Source of the DNA: Mixophyes australis
Lineage: Eukaryota > Chordata > Amphibia > Anura > Limnodynastidae
Assembly: GCA_036250195.1 (NCBI GenBank)
Contig: JAVHZZ010000011.1
Coordinates: forward strand, 53,017,311-53,081,310
Reading direction: 5' to 3'
DNA length: 64,000 bases
In this document: in pieces, positions 10,668 to 21,206 of the stretch
Numbering within the stretch: position 1 is the stretch's first letter
Layout: the number at the start of each line of letters is the position of its first letter
The notes under the pieces: model-generated
Told to the model about the DNA's origin: nothing
What the model saw: the letters and a program-made list of their open reading frames with translations, nothing else
Database searches by the model: none
Translations under genes and position numbers: made by a program

Positions 10668-12640
10668 ATTGTCTCTCTCGATGACATTCTGTTTTTTTCT
10701 CCCGACTTGTTCTCCCATCGCAATCATGTTACAATAGTTCTCTCCCATCTCCGGGCTCATTTACTGTATTGCAAATTAGACAAATGTCTTTTTGAATGTT
10801 TCCAAGTTCCCTTCCTCGGCTACCTAGTCTCTGGGATCATTCACCAAATGGATCCTGTGTAGGTGGAATCCATCCTCAAGTGGCCACAAACCTGTGGTCT
10901 TAAAGCCACTCAGTGATTCATTGGATTTGCAAACTGCTACCGCCAATTCATCAAAGGATGCTCATTCTTCATTGTTCCTATTACAACTTTGACCGGCAAA
11001 GGAGCCTGCTGCAAAGCCTGGCCTCAAGACGTTCTTTCTGCTTTCAAATCCCTTAAGGAAGTCTTTATTTCTGCCCCGGCACTTAAACAACCTGACCAAG
11101 GGAGACCCTTTTTTCTGGAGGTAGACACCTCATCGGTTGGGACAGGGGCTGGTTATCCAAAAAAAAGCACTTCTGGATCCTTTGAACCTTGTGGGTTTCT
11201 CTCTAATAATTCTCTTAGTGCTAATAAAATTGTGGGATAAGGAGCTCCTAGCCATTAAGAACGCTCTGGAGGTATGGCGTTACCTCTTGGAGGGGACTCA
11301 ACATCCTGTGACGGTGATGACTGACCATAAGAAACTAACCTATCTACAGGAGGCACAATGCCTTAATCCTCGCCAGGCTCGCTGGTCTCTTTTTTTCTTT
11401 TCTCATTTTCAAATAATACTCACCTACCGCCGCGTTTCTAAGGATATCAGAGCTGATGCATTGTTTAGATCCTTTGATAACTCCCACTCTGTGGGGCATG
11501 CGGACACTAAGCCCATCCTCAGTCCTGTTCAAGTAGTGGCCATAACCAACTTTTTGGTGAAGTCTCCTCCTCCTGGACGCTCTTTCGTGAGCCCTCATCC
11601 CCGTTACAAATTTTTAAGTTGGGCTCACGATTCCAAAATTGCTGGTCATTCGGGCTACAAGAAGACCAATGCTCTTCTCTCCAGATACTATTGGTGGCCC
11701 TCTCTTGGTTCTGATGTCCATGAATTTGTACAGGCTTGCAGCACATGTGCACGTCACAAGGTTCCCAGACAATGTCCTCCTGGTCTTCTTCTCCCTCTTC
11801 TGATCTCAGACTCTCCCTGGACCAGTGTCACCATGTACTTTATTACTGATTTACCCAAAAGTCATGACTACAACACTATCTGGGTTGTTGTAGATAGATT
11901 TTCTAAAATGGCTCATTTCACACCGTGTAAAGGACTACTCTCAGCCTCTGAAGTTGCACACCTATTTCTGAGGAACATCTTCCGTCTCCACGGCTGCCCA
12001 CACGAAATGATCTCGGATCGTGGAGTTCAATTTGTGGCAAAAGTTTGGAGAGCTTTTTCTGGGAGCCTTGGAGTCAATCGCAAATTCTCCTCTATATATC
12101 ATCCCCAGATGAAAGGACAGACCGAACGTGTTAATCAGGACCTGGAATGTTTTTTTGAGATGCTTTCGGAGGCATCCCTGCGTTATAAAGGTGCTGCTGA
12201 TCGTCATCATAGGATCTTTCCTGTATTAAGGGATAGAGATTGTGTATGGTTATTGACTCGTAACTTCAGACTTCGTGTTCCTTCAAAGAAATTAGCTCCA
12301 CGCTTTATTGGTCTCTTCTCTATTTCGTAAGTTATCAACCCCATCTCTTACAAACTTTCCTTGCCACCATCTCTCAAGATTCATAACACCATCCACATCT
12401 CTCTACTGAAGCTTCTGGACCTCAACAAGTTCTTTAAAGAGCCTGTCACATCGCCTCCCATCATGACTTCTGTTGGAGAGGAATATGAGGTTGAAAGAAT
12501 CTTGGAAGTTTGTTCTCTTTGTGGCAAGACCCAGTTCCTTGTACACTGGAAGAGCTATGGCCCTGAGGAGAGATCCTCGACCTCCATGCTCCTCGTCTTC
12601 TTGCTGAGTTTCTGGACACAGGCAATCCTTCTTTAGGGGA
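10668..12640 (+). pseudogene. pol: family C Ty3/gypsy pol remnant
   Basis: 5'-truncated chromovirus pol. It starts in RT just after the YLDD loop, with cosmid-like stops (TAG at 10860). RNase H follows (LEVDTSSVGTGAG; MTDHKKLTYLQ; NPRQARWSLFF) with a frameshift near 11150. The integrase HHCC is HDSKIAGHSG to CSTCARH (11625-11750). In the integrase core the usual MDF is MYF near 11835, removing the first catalytic aspartate. The second site, SDRGVQF (about 12015), is kept. The core C-terminus is deleted near 12175; the frame then joins a DCVWLLTRNFRLRVP GPY/F segment and a chromodomain (YEVERILEVC to KTQFLVHWKSYGPEERS, 12485-12575). The 3' LTR follows. Confidence 0.88.
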
Positions 12641-12658
12641 GAGAAGGGGAGGGGGTAC
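12634..12658 (+). promoter_or_regulatory. family C polypurine tract
   Basis: A purine run (GGGGAGAGAAGGGGAGGGGG) followed by TAC lies directly before the TG of the 3' LTR, the expected position of the plus-strand primer. Confidence 0.7.
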
Positions 12659-13353
12659 TGTCACGCGCCATCCCCACTGTTCCTCCACAAAGCGGGATGG
12701 TCGCCTGACAGATCAGGCCGGGGGAGTCCTGTTGCTAGGCAACAGACACGTAGTGCTCCCGGCTGTCTCCACACTGTTGGGCGCATGCACTCTGCCCCAT
12801 ACCGTTGCTAGGCAACGGGACGCCCTCTTGTTCTGGCGGTCAGCGTGTCTGACCAACCCTGCTTTCAGCCAATTAACCTACAGCAGCCACTATTTCATTC
12901 CTACTCTGGCACCCTAATGGTGCCAGAATATCAGGTCTCCCATTCTCCAGCTGTTGCTATTGTTCCGGTGCTTATTTGGCTTTGACCTGGCTTCCTCTGA
13001 CTCCTCTCCTGGTTCGTGCCTTCTGCCACCGATGTTGACTCCGGGTTGCTGACTATTCTCCTGGATTTCTTGTGACCCTTGACCTTGGCCTGTCTAACTT
13101 TGCTGTGGATTACCCTTTTGTATTGTCCTCTCCTTTTGGTTTGATACGGACCGTCCTGACTATTCTATCACTACTCTGCTAACTGTCTAGGTGGACTGCG
13201 ACCTGCGTACCTCTTGCAGCAAATCTCAAACCTGCTTACGGGGATCCTTGGTGAACACCAGGGGTAAGTTAGACTCCACACCTCCGAGTTCAGTGGCGCT
13301 AGTACCAGTTGGTGTTTTGAGATTCCTAGTCCAGCTGTTCTCCGAGCCTGACA
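12659..13353 (+). mobile_element. family C 3' LTR
   Basis: 695-bp LTR with TGTCACGCGCC at the 5' edge and GCCTGACA at the 3' edge. U3 holds two copies of GTTGCTAGGCAAC (12731-12743 and 12804-12816), a CCAAT box (12869-12873) and a TATA-like TATTTCATT starting at 12891. A GCCAGAATAT segment starts at 12922, 31 nt downstream, the position equivalent to the self-primer in related families. The 5' partner LTR is missing, so no target duplication can be tested. Confidence 0.8.
12731..12816 (+). promoter_or_regulatory. paired RFX-type X-box palindromes in U3
   Basis: GTTGCTAGGCAAC at 12731-12743 and 12804-12816. On the opposite strand these read GTTGCCTAGCAAC, which fits the published RFX X-box pattern GTNRCC-N-RGYAAC. 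The same pair occurs in the family C2 LTR (41473-41485 and 41547-41559). A CCAAT box and a TATA-like box follow. RFX binding is inferred from the motif only. Confidence 0.5.
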
Positions 13354-14282
13354 CCAAAATCCCTTTCCCCATTTCTGTATTTTTTAATATTCTTTTCTGT
13401 TTCCCTCCATCTTTCAATTAGGCCAGGTTTGAATATGTTATGCTCAAATGGAAGGTTAAAAAAAGTAAACTCATCAAGTGGAAGCTAAATTGGCTTGTAA
13501 TAGTAAGTACATAATTCAAAAGTTGCAATACTAGGTACATAGACCAACATTTTATCAGAAGTAGTGTGGAATGCTGTAAATAGTTGAGCTATGTAATATT
13601 TTAATTGCACAATAATGTTGTAAAATGTTAAAGATTAATCATTGATAATAACATTTTTATTATAAAACTACATTGGTGGAAATCTACCTCAAAGGTCTAT
13701 GTAGCAACTATGATATGAAGTAAAACTGTTCCTTTTTAGTGTTCCACGTCTGTCAATTTTTTGCTCCTGTACTGTGAAAAGTATCAATCGATTCTCTGAA
13801 GAAAGTTCAGCGTATCAGAAATGTGATGTTCACAACAATTATCCAATCCTCTATAACTGATCTGGAAAACTACTCCCATCATAACCAGCAGAAACCATTG
13901 ATTTCATTACTCCAATATTACTACTGTTATGGCCATTCAACATACTATGTGTCATGAGCCACGGCGGTACTCACAGCCGCCGCGGCTCGCTTCCTCCTCC
14001 CCCTGGCGTCCCGGCCGTCACCTTGACCTCTTGGTTCCTTTGTAGAACAGAACAGTGTTTCTGCCAGGACAGGCCCACAGACTTCCATTGTTGGACTAGA
14101 TAATATTATTTTTGCCTTGGATATTACCCCCATGCGTGCTCATTCTCAGAGCTGCATACTAGATTTGTGCTCCTTCACAGTGTATACTACCAATACGTTC
14201 AACTCAGACATTTAGCTTAGCGCCACACTGCCATCTGATCATTGTTGCCCGCTAGAGTCTCTCTGTTGCAACAATCCCTTAT
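13354..14282. other. unassigned stretch with a short LTR scrap
   Basis: No gene was seen. From 13951 to about 14045 the segment beginning TGTCATGAGCCACGG is GC-rich and starts like a gypsy LTR (TGTCA), but it breaks off into AT-rich DNA and has no second edge. The remainder is low-complexity AT-rich sequence. Confidence 0.35.
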
Positions 14283-15110
14283 CTAGGGCCTTAAACTCAA
14301 CTCTGTATCAATTAATTTTGCTCCATAACCAACCACAAAAAGATCTGCATGAATTGGCATGGGAGAAGCATGCAAGGGGAGTTGTTGGTCCCCAAAGAGT
14401 GAGACAAAATTAAGTCCAATCGGGCCAAAACTTTGATTTCCATGAGAATAGAAGAAAAAAAAATAGTTAAAACTTTTCTGCAGTTGGTACTGGGTCATAG
14501 TCCATCTCCCTGCCATATTCTCAAACACCTCAGACCTACGTTGGAGGTTGTGTGGTAAACACCATACCCTGTTGCATATCTGGTGTTCCTGTCCGAAAAT
14601 AAAATGCTAAAGGGACAAAATTCATAGTCTCATTAAATCTATAACAGGTGTTCAAATGCCACCCTTCCCCCCCACACACTTCCCTCTTTGTCTGTGAAGC
14701 TTCTGTTTAATGGTTGGGCTACTTTTATATTGTCTCTCAATGTGTGTTTCTGATGCAAGATTTCTTACATTTTGTCCACAGTGGAGAATCTATATTTTTT
14801 AGTAGATGATTTGTTATGTGGATCTTTAGAAGTTTTAGGGGGGGTTATTTGTTTTTAGGTTCCTATATAGAGCTCTCTTCCATATATTGTAAGCATTGGT
14901 GTTCCTGCCAGGGTTGGAGTATGTTTTTCCTATCACTACTCCGATTAAACCATCCCCAGCTCTTAATGTTATTATTTTCATAATCTCTTTTGTCTCTGAT
15001 GAATTTTCTTTTCCTAACTTAATTACATCTGTCTTTGTTCTATCCAGTTTTTGTTATCAACCTGTTCTTGAGCCTCAACATCATCTTTTCCTTTTTATGA
15101 TTTTAACATA
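14283..15110 (+). pseudogene. L1-type LINE ORF2 C-terminal scrap
   Basis: Around 14535-14600 the plus strand reads LRWRLCGKHHTLLHIWCSCP, matching the Cys-rich C-terminus of L1 ORF2 proteins. The frame continues through RDKIHSLIKSITGVQMP. The rest up to about 15110 is too degraded to align but is placed like the ORF2 end and 3' UTR. Both edges are uncertain. Confidence 0.55.
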
Positions 15111-16263
15111 ATCTCTTTGGATTGTAGTTCTTCTTGTTTCTTTTTCTAAATGATAATCAGCCTCATAGGACTCACTGACCATTCATGGAGTATTTGATCA
15201 CGTTCTTTAATAAAATGGGTAACCAAGATTACAGAAAAGCACCTTTCTCTTTTATGTTTGTGAGTGTATATATTTTATTTTACTTAAATATGTAAAGACT
15301 TTATAAAGTGCTACACCATATGGACAAAAAGAGATGCCTCTTATTTTACTTTATCTGGTATGCAGATCCCTATTATTTACTATTTTTAGTACTTCTGTTT
15401 GGAGCCACAAGACACATAGATATTTGATTTTACCTGGATCTGGAATTAATATATTTAGATTTGCCTTACTTATTAATCAATCTGGTATGCATATATTTGA
15501 GCACCATTTCTATATTGAGCTACATACACCTAAATTATATGAGTGTCTGCAAAAGTGGTCAGGGAGCATAAAAGGTCATGTCTGAAGGTGGTCAAAAAAA
15601 GTCTATTGAAAAGCTTATTTTTTAAGCCCCAAACACACACATCTGGTGTGACCTGCCAATATCAGGTCCGATGAACTTTTTAGCACATTCAGGAACCTCT
15701 ACAATTGTGAGTAAATTATTTTTATACTTTACTCTCCTCATAAACGCTGAATTCATAGATATATCCATCAAAGATATCCATCATAGATATCCATCATAGA
15801 CCCAATTGTCAGTCAGTTACATTGCAAAGACCTCTTTGTCAATAGTATCATTGCACAGAACAGTCACATTACACCAACTAGTTTGCTAAAAAAAAGAAGA
15901 ATATATAAAAAAACATAGAGGTATAGTAATCAAACTGTGTAGTATGCCAAACACATCTCACCACCAATGTGTGGCTTCCTAAGTGGGTTTTCTGTTAGAG
16001 TAATATGTTCCACATGTTTATTTATAATTTGTTTCTCGTTTTACACACTATTCGGATCACTTTCTAATCTCATCATTCACATCAATTTTTTTGCTATCAT
16101 TTACTTGCATTCTATCCCTATAATACCTATATACATCTGACTACCAATTGTATGTCGCATCTCCAGCACACCCACTCAGACCACACAGCTTTATTCCCAC
16201 TTAAATCCCATTACTACCCATTATTACCTATATTTCTTCACCTTATATGGAAAAACACACATT
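15111..16263. other. unassigned AT-rich stretch
   Basis: No gene, RNA or transposon end can be supported. A short tandem run of an ATAGATATCCATC-like unit lies at about 15758-15800. The right edge (ACTAT, 16264-16268) is the target duplication of the outer solo LTR. Confidence 0.4.
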
Positions 16264-16817
16264 ACTATTGTCATGAATCACCCTGCGAGTTGCTTTATCT
16301 GAACCTGTTGTTGAAGAGGGCTTCACCTATAGCATCCCCCTTTCCCATAGAGCCAGATATGTTCGCCTGTACTCGACTCCGGTAGGTAGGCACCACAGAG
16401 GACTTGACAGTGGAATGCTGAGCAAAGATACTGTATCTATGTTAACTAGGATGCAGAATACACCTGGACCAGATTAAGCAGGAACACTGAGTTAGCAACC
16501 AAAATCCACCAGTATAACAGATTGGCAGTGTGGAGTAGAAGATGATGTAGTACCAGCTGTGGCATGTGTGAGATGGAGATAGAGAGCAGCACAGCATCAG
16601 GGAAAATGCCGGAGCAAGATAGAGCAGTAAATCTGTACTGTGAAACACTGCTGACACAGGTGAGTCTGATGGAGTGGATAGCTGGCACCACGATCCTGCA
16701 GCTGGGAGGCGATCTCTCAGATGAAAAGGCAGAGTCAGAATCCAGGCAGAGGTCAGGGCCATGAGCAAACAAGCAAGGTCAGTATTCAGGCAGAGGTCAG
16801 GGTCACGAGGAAACAAG

Positions 16818-17386
16818 CAAGGTGTTACGATACTTACTATTCCACGCTCCCCCGCCGCTCCGTCGGACCCGGAAGCCGCACTTCCGGGTTTAGCGATCAC
16901 GTGACCGCTACCTAGGGCGGTCACATGATCACCACCAGGGCAGGGAATTCAAATGGGACTCTGCATAAAAACCTAGCTCTGACACTTGGAGAGTGTCAGA
17001 GCAACTTACTAGTTCCTGGCTCCTGATTCCTGTGTCCTTCCTTGTTCCTGCTTCGTGTGTATTGACTCCCAGTGTACCGACCCGGCTTGTTCACTCTTCT
17101 GGATTCCGTTGTCCTCTGTGTACCGACCCGGCTAGCTGACCTCGCTTCTGTTCTTGTGACCCGTGTACCGACCCGGCCTGTCCGACTACTCTCATCTTGC
17201 TCCTGCTCCGCTGTACTACACCTTGGGGCAAACCTGAGGACCGCGACCTGCGACTACTGGCAGCAAAGCCCATCCCGCCTTGCGGCGGTTCCTGGTGAAT
17301 ACTGGGGAGATCGTTAGACTCCGCACCTCAGGTAAGCCAGCATTAATCAAGGTTAGTAGAGAATCCAGTAAATCCGTTACACAAGG
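16818..17386 (+). mobile_element. inner solo LTR (TSD CAAGG)
   Basis: A 559-bp LTR at 16823-17381, from TGTTACGATAC to AATCCGTTACA, flanked on both sides by CAAGG (16818-16822 and 17382-17386). A GCATAAAAACC TATA box near 16966 precedes a GAGAGTGTCAGAGC start region, followed by a repeated GTACCGACCCGG motif (17075, 17122, 17165). The element inserted into the outer LTR. Confidence 0.88.
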
Positions 17387-17455
17387 TCAGTATCCAGGCA
17401 GAGGTCACAACAGGTATAAAGCAGAAAAATAGGCAGACTATCCACAGAAACCGAC

Positions 17456-17930
17456 TGTCACGGCTCTCTGGTATATTCCACAATATTATTGCACAGAAAC
17501 AGTGATGATAGTAAACTTAAATATTTATTGTAAATACAGGCAGGGTTGGATCTCAGTGGCTGAAGGGCCAGGCAAGGCATGAAACAAAATGTCCAGGAAT
17601 AATATTCAAAATAAAGTCTTTTAAACTTCCCAGGTTCCAGAGAAGCAGAGAGAGGTCGGAGTCCAATAGCCAGTAAAGCAGAAACAGCAAAATCCAGAGC
17701 TGCAACATAAAAAGAGATCCAGAGCTATAACACACCACAGTGATCCAGAGCTGCAACACATACAATGAACCAGCAAGGAATGATTGCCATGGGTCAGTCT
17801 TTATGGTCTGGTGATCAGCATAACATTAAACAGCTGAGTGAGGACACACAATCCACATAGCGGCCACTAGTTGGGAAATGCAGAACTGCACCTGTAGGGA
17901 CTTGGTGCAAAAAAGCATCAGGCCATAACA
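17456..17930 (-). mobile_element. element E 3' LTR
   Basis: The 475-bp copy closely matches 28252-28721 base for base over most of its length. A GGGGCGGTGTAC polypurine-like end adjoins it at 17931-17942 on the minus strand, marking it as the 3' LTR. Confidence 0.85.
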
Positions 17931-18099
17931 GTACACCGCCCCTAAACAAAGCGGATTCTTTTGTCTTTTCCTCTCCCCAACCTAGACAGCAGATTTTTTT
18001 TTCTTATGGGCTTTGGAACGATAATTTTTCTTTTCAGATGCAGGTCTCCCGACCGGAAACTGAGCATATAGCTGATTCAGGAACTGAAATATTGTCAAA

Positions 18100-19101
18100 T
18101 GCTGGAGCTTGCACTAGAGGTAAAGTTGGTTCCGGTGAAGACATAGAAGCTTCTATGGTATCAGAGGTTGGGTCAAAGAGAGGGTGGTCCAAATTTCTTT
18201 GCCACTGCACTGATGAAGATGCTGGTAAGAATGGGGTGATCAGAATCTATCAAGGACAGCGCTCACTCCAGAGCCTTTCCTTTAAACCCCATTAGTATGG
18301 TAGCTACTTGATTTAAGCTTTTGGCATAATAAGTGGGATTGAAACGGAAATTATTGAAACACTGCCGTGTAAGCGCACAAAATTGATCCAGGTCCCCATC
18401 AAAAGGCAGAGGCTGAAACATGGGAAGGTTACAGGCGGTAGCCTTGGCAATTATAGCACAGGAGTCTATGGCTGGGCACTCTGAAGACTTGGACTGTGGG
18501 TTAGCAGCTGTTACCTCGGACTCGGCACATGACTCAGAAGGCCCGGACTGGGTGAGAGCTTGAAGAACTCGGGTTGAGCATACATATCTGAAGGCCCAGA
18601 CTGGACACATAGCTTGAACTGGACAGCGCTAGAAGCCTCAGAGAAGACAGCACTGCCAGGAGCCCCGGACGCAGCAGCACTGTGAGGAGCTTCAGACGTG
18701 GCAGCACTGTGAGGAGCCTCAGACGCGGCAGCACTGAGTAAAAACTTGGGCTGGACAACACTGATCGGCAACTCGGGCTGGACCACACTGACCGGCAACT
18801 CGGGCTGGACCACACTTACTGGCAACTCGGGCTGGACCACACTGACCGGCAACTCGGGCTGGACCACACTGACCGGCAACTCGGGATGGACCACACTGAC
18901 CGGCAACTCGGGATGGACCACACTGACCGGCAACTCGGGCTGGACCACACTGACCGGCAACTCGGGCTGGACCACACTGACCGGCAACTCAGGCTGGACC
19001 ACACTGACCGGCAACTCGGGATGGACCACACTGACCAGCAACTCGGGCTGAACCTTCAATAATGTCTCTGGAGCGGACTGAAAGGGTAGCGCCATCTATG
19101 A
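18100..19101 (-). pseudogene. element E Gag-like part 2: 9-residue repeats then capsid
   Basis: Continuation of element E across the element A insertion. The frame from part 1 continues with one TAG just after the joint (MALPFQSAPETLL) and enters about eleven nine-residue units (VVQPELPVS), then Ser/Ala-rich copies (SAAASEAPH). After a frame change, 18470-18120 reads LPMFQPLPFDGDLDQFC, NNFRFNPTYYAKSLNQV and KGKALE, then DSDHPILTSIF and AKKFGPP, a Gag capsid segment like that of element A. In E the capsid therefore follows the knuckle and the repeats, the reverse of the normal order. Confidence 0.65.
18750..19052 (-). repeat. 27-bp tandem array B within element E
   Basis: About eleven copies of a 27-bp unit (GGCTGGACCACACTGACCGG + CAACTCG on the plus strand), differing at a few positions. 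On the minus strand each encodes VVQPELPVS or VVHPELPVS, so the period is nine codons and the frame is kept throughout. Confidence 0.92.
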
Positions 19102-19228
19102 AGCAGTGTCACTCACCGGACTGTGAGTGCTTCTTCCCGGACATTTAGGAACCGTGGCCGTCCTCCATCCTGAGGGTCTGCGCATGCGCAGCCCTTTCCT
19201 ATACTTCAGTGTATGTCCCTTTAACTCA

Positions 19229-19293
19229 ATTGGCAGATCAGGCAACACTCCCTATATTAAGCACCTGTGGTCAACACCACGTTGCCTGATCTT
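19229..19293 (+). promoter_or_regulatory. element A core promoter and predicted RNA start
   Basis: An inverted CCAAT box (ATTGG, 19229-19233) and a TATA box (TATATTAA, 19253-19260) precede GCCTGATCTT at 19284-19293, whose first base is 31 nt from the TATA start. The decamer is the reverse complement of 21196-21205, just downstream of the LTR. If the RNA starts at 19284 its 5' end can fold onto the primer-binding site. The start itself is inferred from the spacing and from where complementarity ends. Confidence 0.75.
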
Positions 19294-19462
19294 GGAGTCT
19301 CATTCCCCATGAGTCTCTGAAGGTGTTCCTGTGTTTCCTCGTGTATTCAGCGCTGCTGATTCCTGTGGTTTCCAAACCACTTCTACCTCTGTGGTTTCCA
19401 AACCACTTCTACTACTGTGGTTCCCATACCACTTCTACCATCAACTGTATCATCGTGACTGT

Positions 19463-19965
19463 TAGCTGATTCCTATCCGCTGCCTCCGTGCACTACAGTC
19501 TTCTAAACCACTTCAACGCTATTATATATCATTGTGACTGTTTGCTGATTCCTATCCGCTGCCTCCGTGCACTACAGCCTTCTCTCCACATCCACTCACC
19601 TGTTCATCATCAAGTCTGTGAGCTGATTCCTATCCGCTGCCTCCGTGCACTACAGTCTCCAGCTTGCAACTCGCCTGTGTTCATCATCGTGACTGTTAGC
19701 TGATTCCTATCCGCTGCCTCCGTGCACTACAGTCTCCAGCTTGCAACTCGCCTGTGTTCATCATCGTGACTGTTAGCTGATTCCTATCCGCTGCCTCCGT
19801 GCACTACAGCCTCCAGCTTGCAACTCGCCTGTGTTCATCATCGTGACTGTTAGCTGATTCCTATCCGCTGCCTCCGTGCCCTACAGTTTCCAGCTAGCAA
19901 CTCGTCTGTGTTTCATCATCGTGACTGTTAGCTGATTCCTATCCGCTGCCGCTGTGCACTGCAGT
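19463..19965 (+). repeat. 77-bp tandem repeats in the 5' LTR leader
   Basis: Seven units sharing AGCTGATTCCTATCCGCTGC and CTCCGTGCACTACAG (19463, 19547, 19621, 19698, 19776, 19854 and 19930 approximately). The 3' LTR has five (25808 to about 26150). The units near 19621-19854 are almost identical, so the extra copies look like recent expansion. Confidence 0.9.
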
Positions 19966-20718
19966 CTCATCTCATCTCTCCTGTGTTTCCTCGAGACTGC
20001 TGCTATCATTGCCATCCGCTACTCTCCGTGATCAACAGCTCCTGGTCTACTCTGCTCTCCCGTGTTCCATCGCTATTGGCACCTGTTGGTTGCTACTGGT
20101 TACCTCCGTGTGTCCGCAGAGTCCTGCTGCTGCTGTCAGCGCTATCGTCCATCCACTGCTGATCCGCTCTCCACGCCTTCCCGTGTCCCGCTGGTCTCTA
20201 CCCTCCTGTCAGCATTGGATTCGTATCTCATCAGCTACTCCTCTGCTAGATCATCTCCATTCTCCTGGGTCCTCCATGAGTCCAGTTCCACGTGTTACTG
20301 ATTCCTGTGGATTCGTGTCCCTGTTGGTCTAGTTACCTGTCCGCTGCACCTACTAGACCCCTGCCTCATCCATCCAGGGACTTCTCATCCAGCCGGCCTC
20401 CTGCCGCTCAGGTATCGCTGCACTCCTATCTGACTGCCTGCTTCTGAACCACGGTATGCATACTTCTCATTGACTGTGCTGGTGTATTGCATATCTTGCT
20501 GGACTGTGTTGGTTCTCCTCTGGAGTCTGCTATCCGCTGAGTCTATTGCCATCATTGACTGTGTTATCTTGTGCTGGATTACTTCAAGAGACTTTCTATA
20601 TTTGCAGACCTGTTCAGTAATTTATATATATTGTGCATATTACTGTGGATCGTGTTTAAGGTGCCCGTGTATATCCTGTGTTGCAGTCTCTCCCCGTGCA
20701 CCTCCTCACATATATATT

Positions 20719-20978
20719 CAGTGGTACAACTTGCTGATGGCAGACCACTGATCCCTGTTTCCTGTATCACCTGTTCCAGTATCCTCTCACATAGCAGTGG
20801 TACAACTTGCTATCGCAGACCACTGACTACCCGGATACCTCCACTTGGATTCCATTCCTTCACTCAGACAGCGGTACAACTTGCTATCCGCAGACCGCTG
20901 ACTCTCATCACCTCCTCGTTTCTGTTGGACATTCCTCCTCACTATAGCAGTGGTACAACTTGCTATCGCAGACCACTG
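20719..20978 (+). repeat. four hairpin units in the LTR leader
   Basis: Stem CAGTGGT, loop ACAACT-TGC-NNNN-GCA-G, stem ACCACTG at 20719-20750, 20795-20825, 20869-20900 and 20948-20978, with an inner TGC/GCA stem. In the third unit the stem reads CAGCGGT/ACCGCTG, a T-A to C-G change in both arms, which keeps the pairing. The same units recur in the 3' LTR (26909-27167) and in the related LTR at 37423-37692. A selected RNA structure is inferred. Confidence 0.8.
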
Positions 20979-21195
20979 ACTACCTTCACGTGCCCTTGTC
21001 CATACAGTTCCTCGTGTATTATTACCTCCATATTACCAGTGCTGCTAGTCATAGACTTTCCTGAGCATCTCATCATCTACCATTTCCTGTTCCGTGATCA
21101 CCCTGCTACCAGAGTACCCGATTACCATCTACATTGCTCTGGTAAGCCTACCACCTGGTGATCCCTGGGTAAAGACTCCTAGTGCCCGTGACAGT

Positions 21196-21205
21196 AAGAT
21201 CAGGC
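21196..21205 (+). promoter_or_regulatory. element A self-primer binding site
   Basis: AAGATCAGGC, two nt after the LTR end, is perfectly complementary to GCCTGATCTT at 19284-19293. No TGG typical of a tRNA 3'-end match is present. The gag ATG follows at 21207, so only 13 nt separate LTR and gag. Self-priming is established for Tf1 and has been proposed for the vertebrate Tf1/sushi group. Confidence 0.75.
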
Positions 21206-21206
21206 C

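Larger units (their letters stand above)
19107..21193 (+). mobile_element. element A 5' LTR
   Basis: 2,087 bp, TGTCACTCACC to GTGCCCGTGACA. The predicted U3 is only 177 bp (to 19283); everything after is transcribed. The leader contains three GTGGTTTCCAAACCAC-type hairpins (19350-19440), seven 77-bp tandem units (19463-19960) and four GTACAACTTGC hairpins (20719-20978). No AATAAA was spotted, so the R/U5 boundary cannot be placed. Confidence 0.93.

Noticed and set aside
16442..16924. 160-codon minus-strand frame crossing into the inner solo LTR
   Set aside because: It crosses a proven insertion boundary (16823), so it cannot be a single ancestral gene, and no motif is seen.
18746..19051. Plus-strand frame of GWTTLTGNS repeats
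   Set aside because: Antisense reading of the 27-bp array. The minus frame joins recognisable Gag parts, so the plus frame is a shadow.
19463..20978. CRISPR-like appearance of regularly spaced repeats and hairpins
   Set aside because: Units are contiguous or embedded in LTRs, spacers are not unique, both LTRs carry them, and the DNA is vertebrate-like. No cas genes.
20571..21161. 196-codon plus-strand open frame, repeated almost identically at 26760-27350
   Set aside because: It lies in the two LTRs of element A, within the hairpin repeats, has no domain, and is duplicated only because LTRs are. Treated as leader RNA, not protein.
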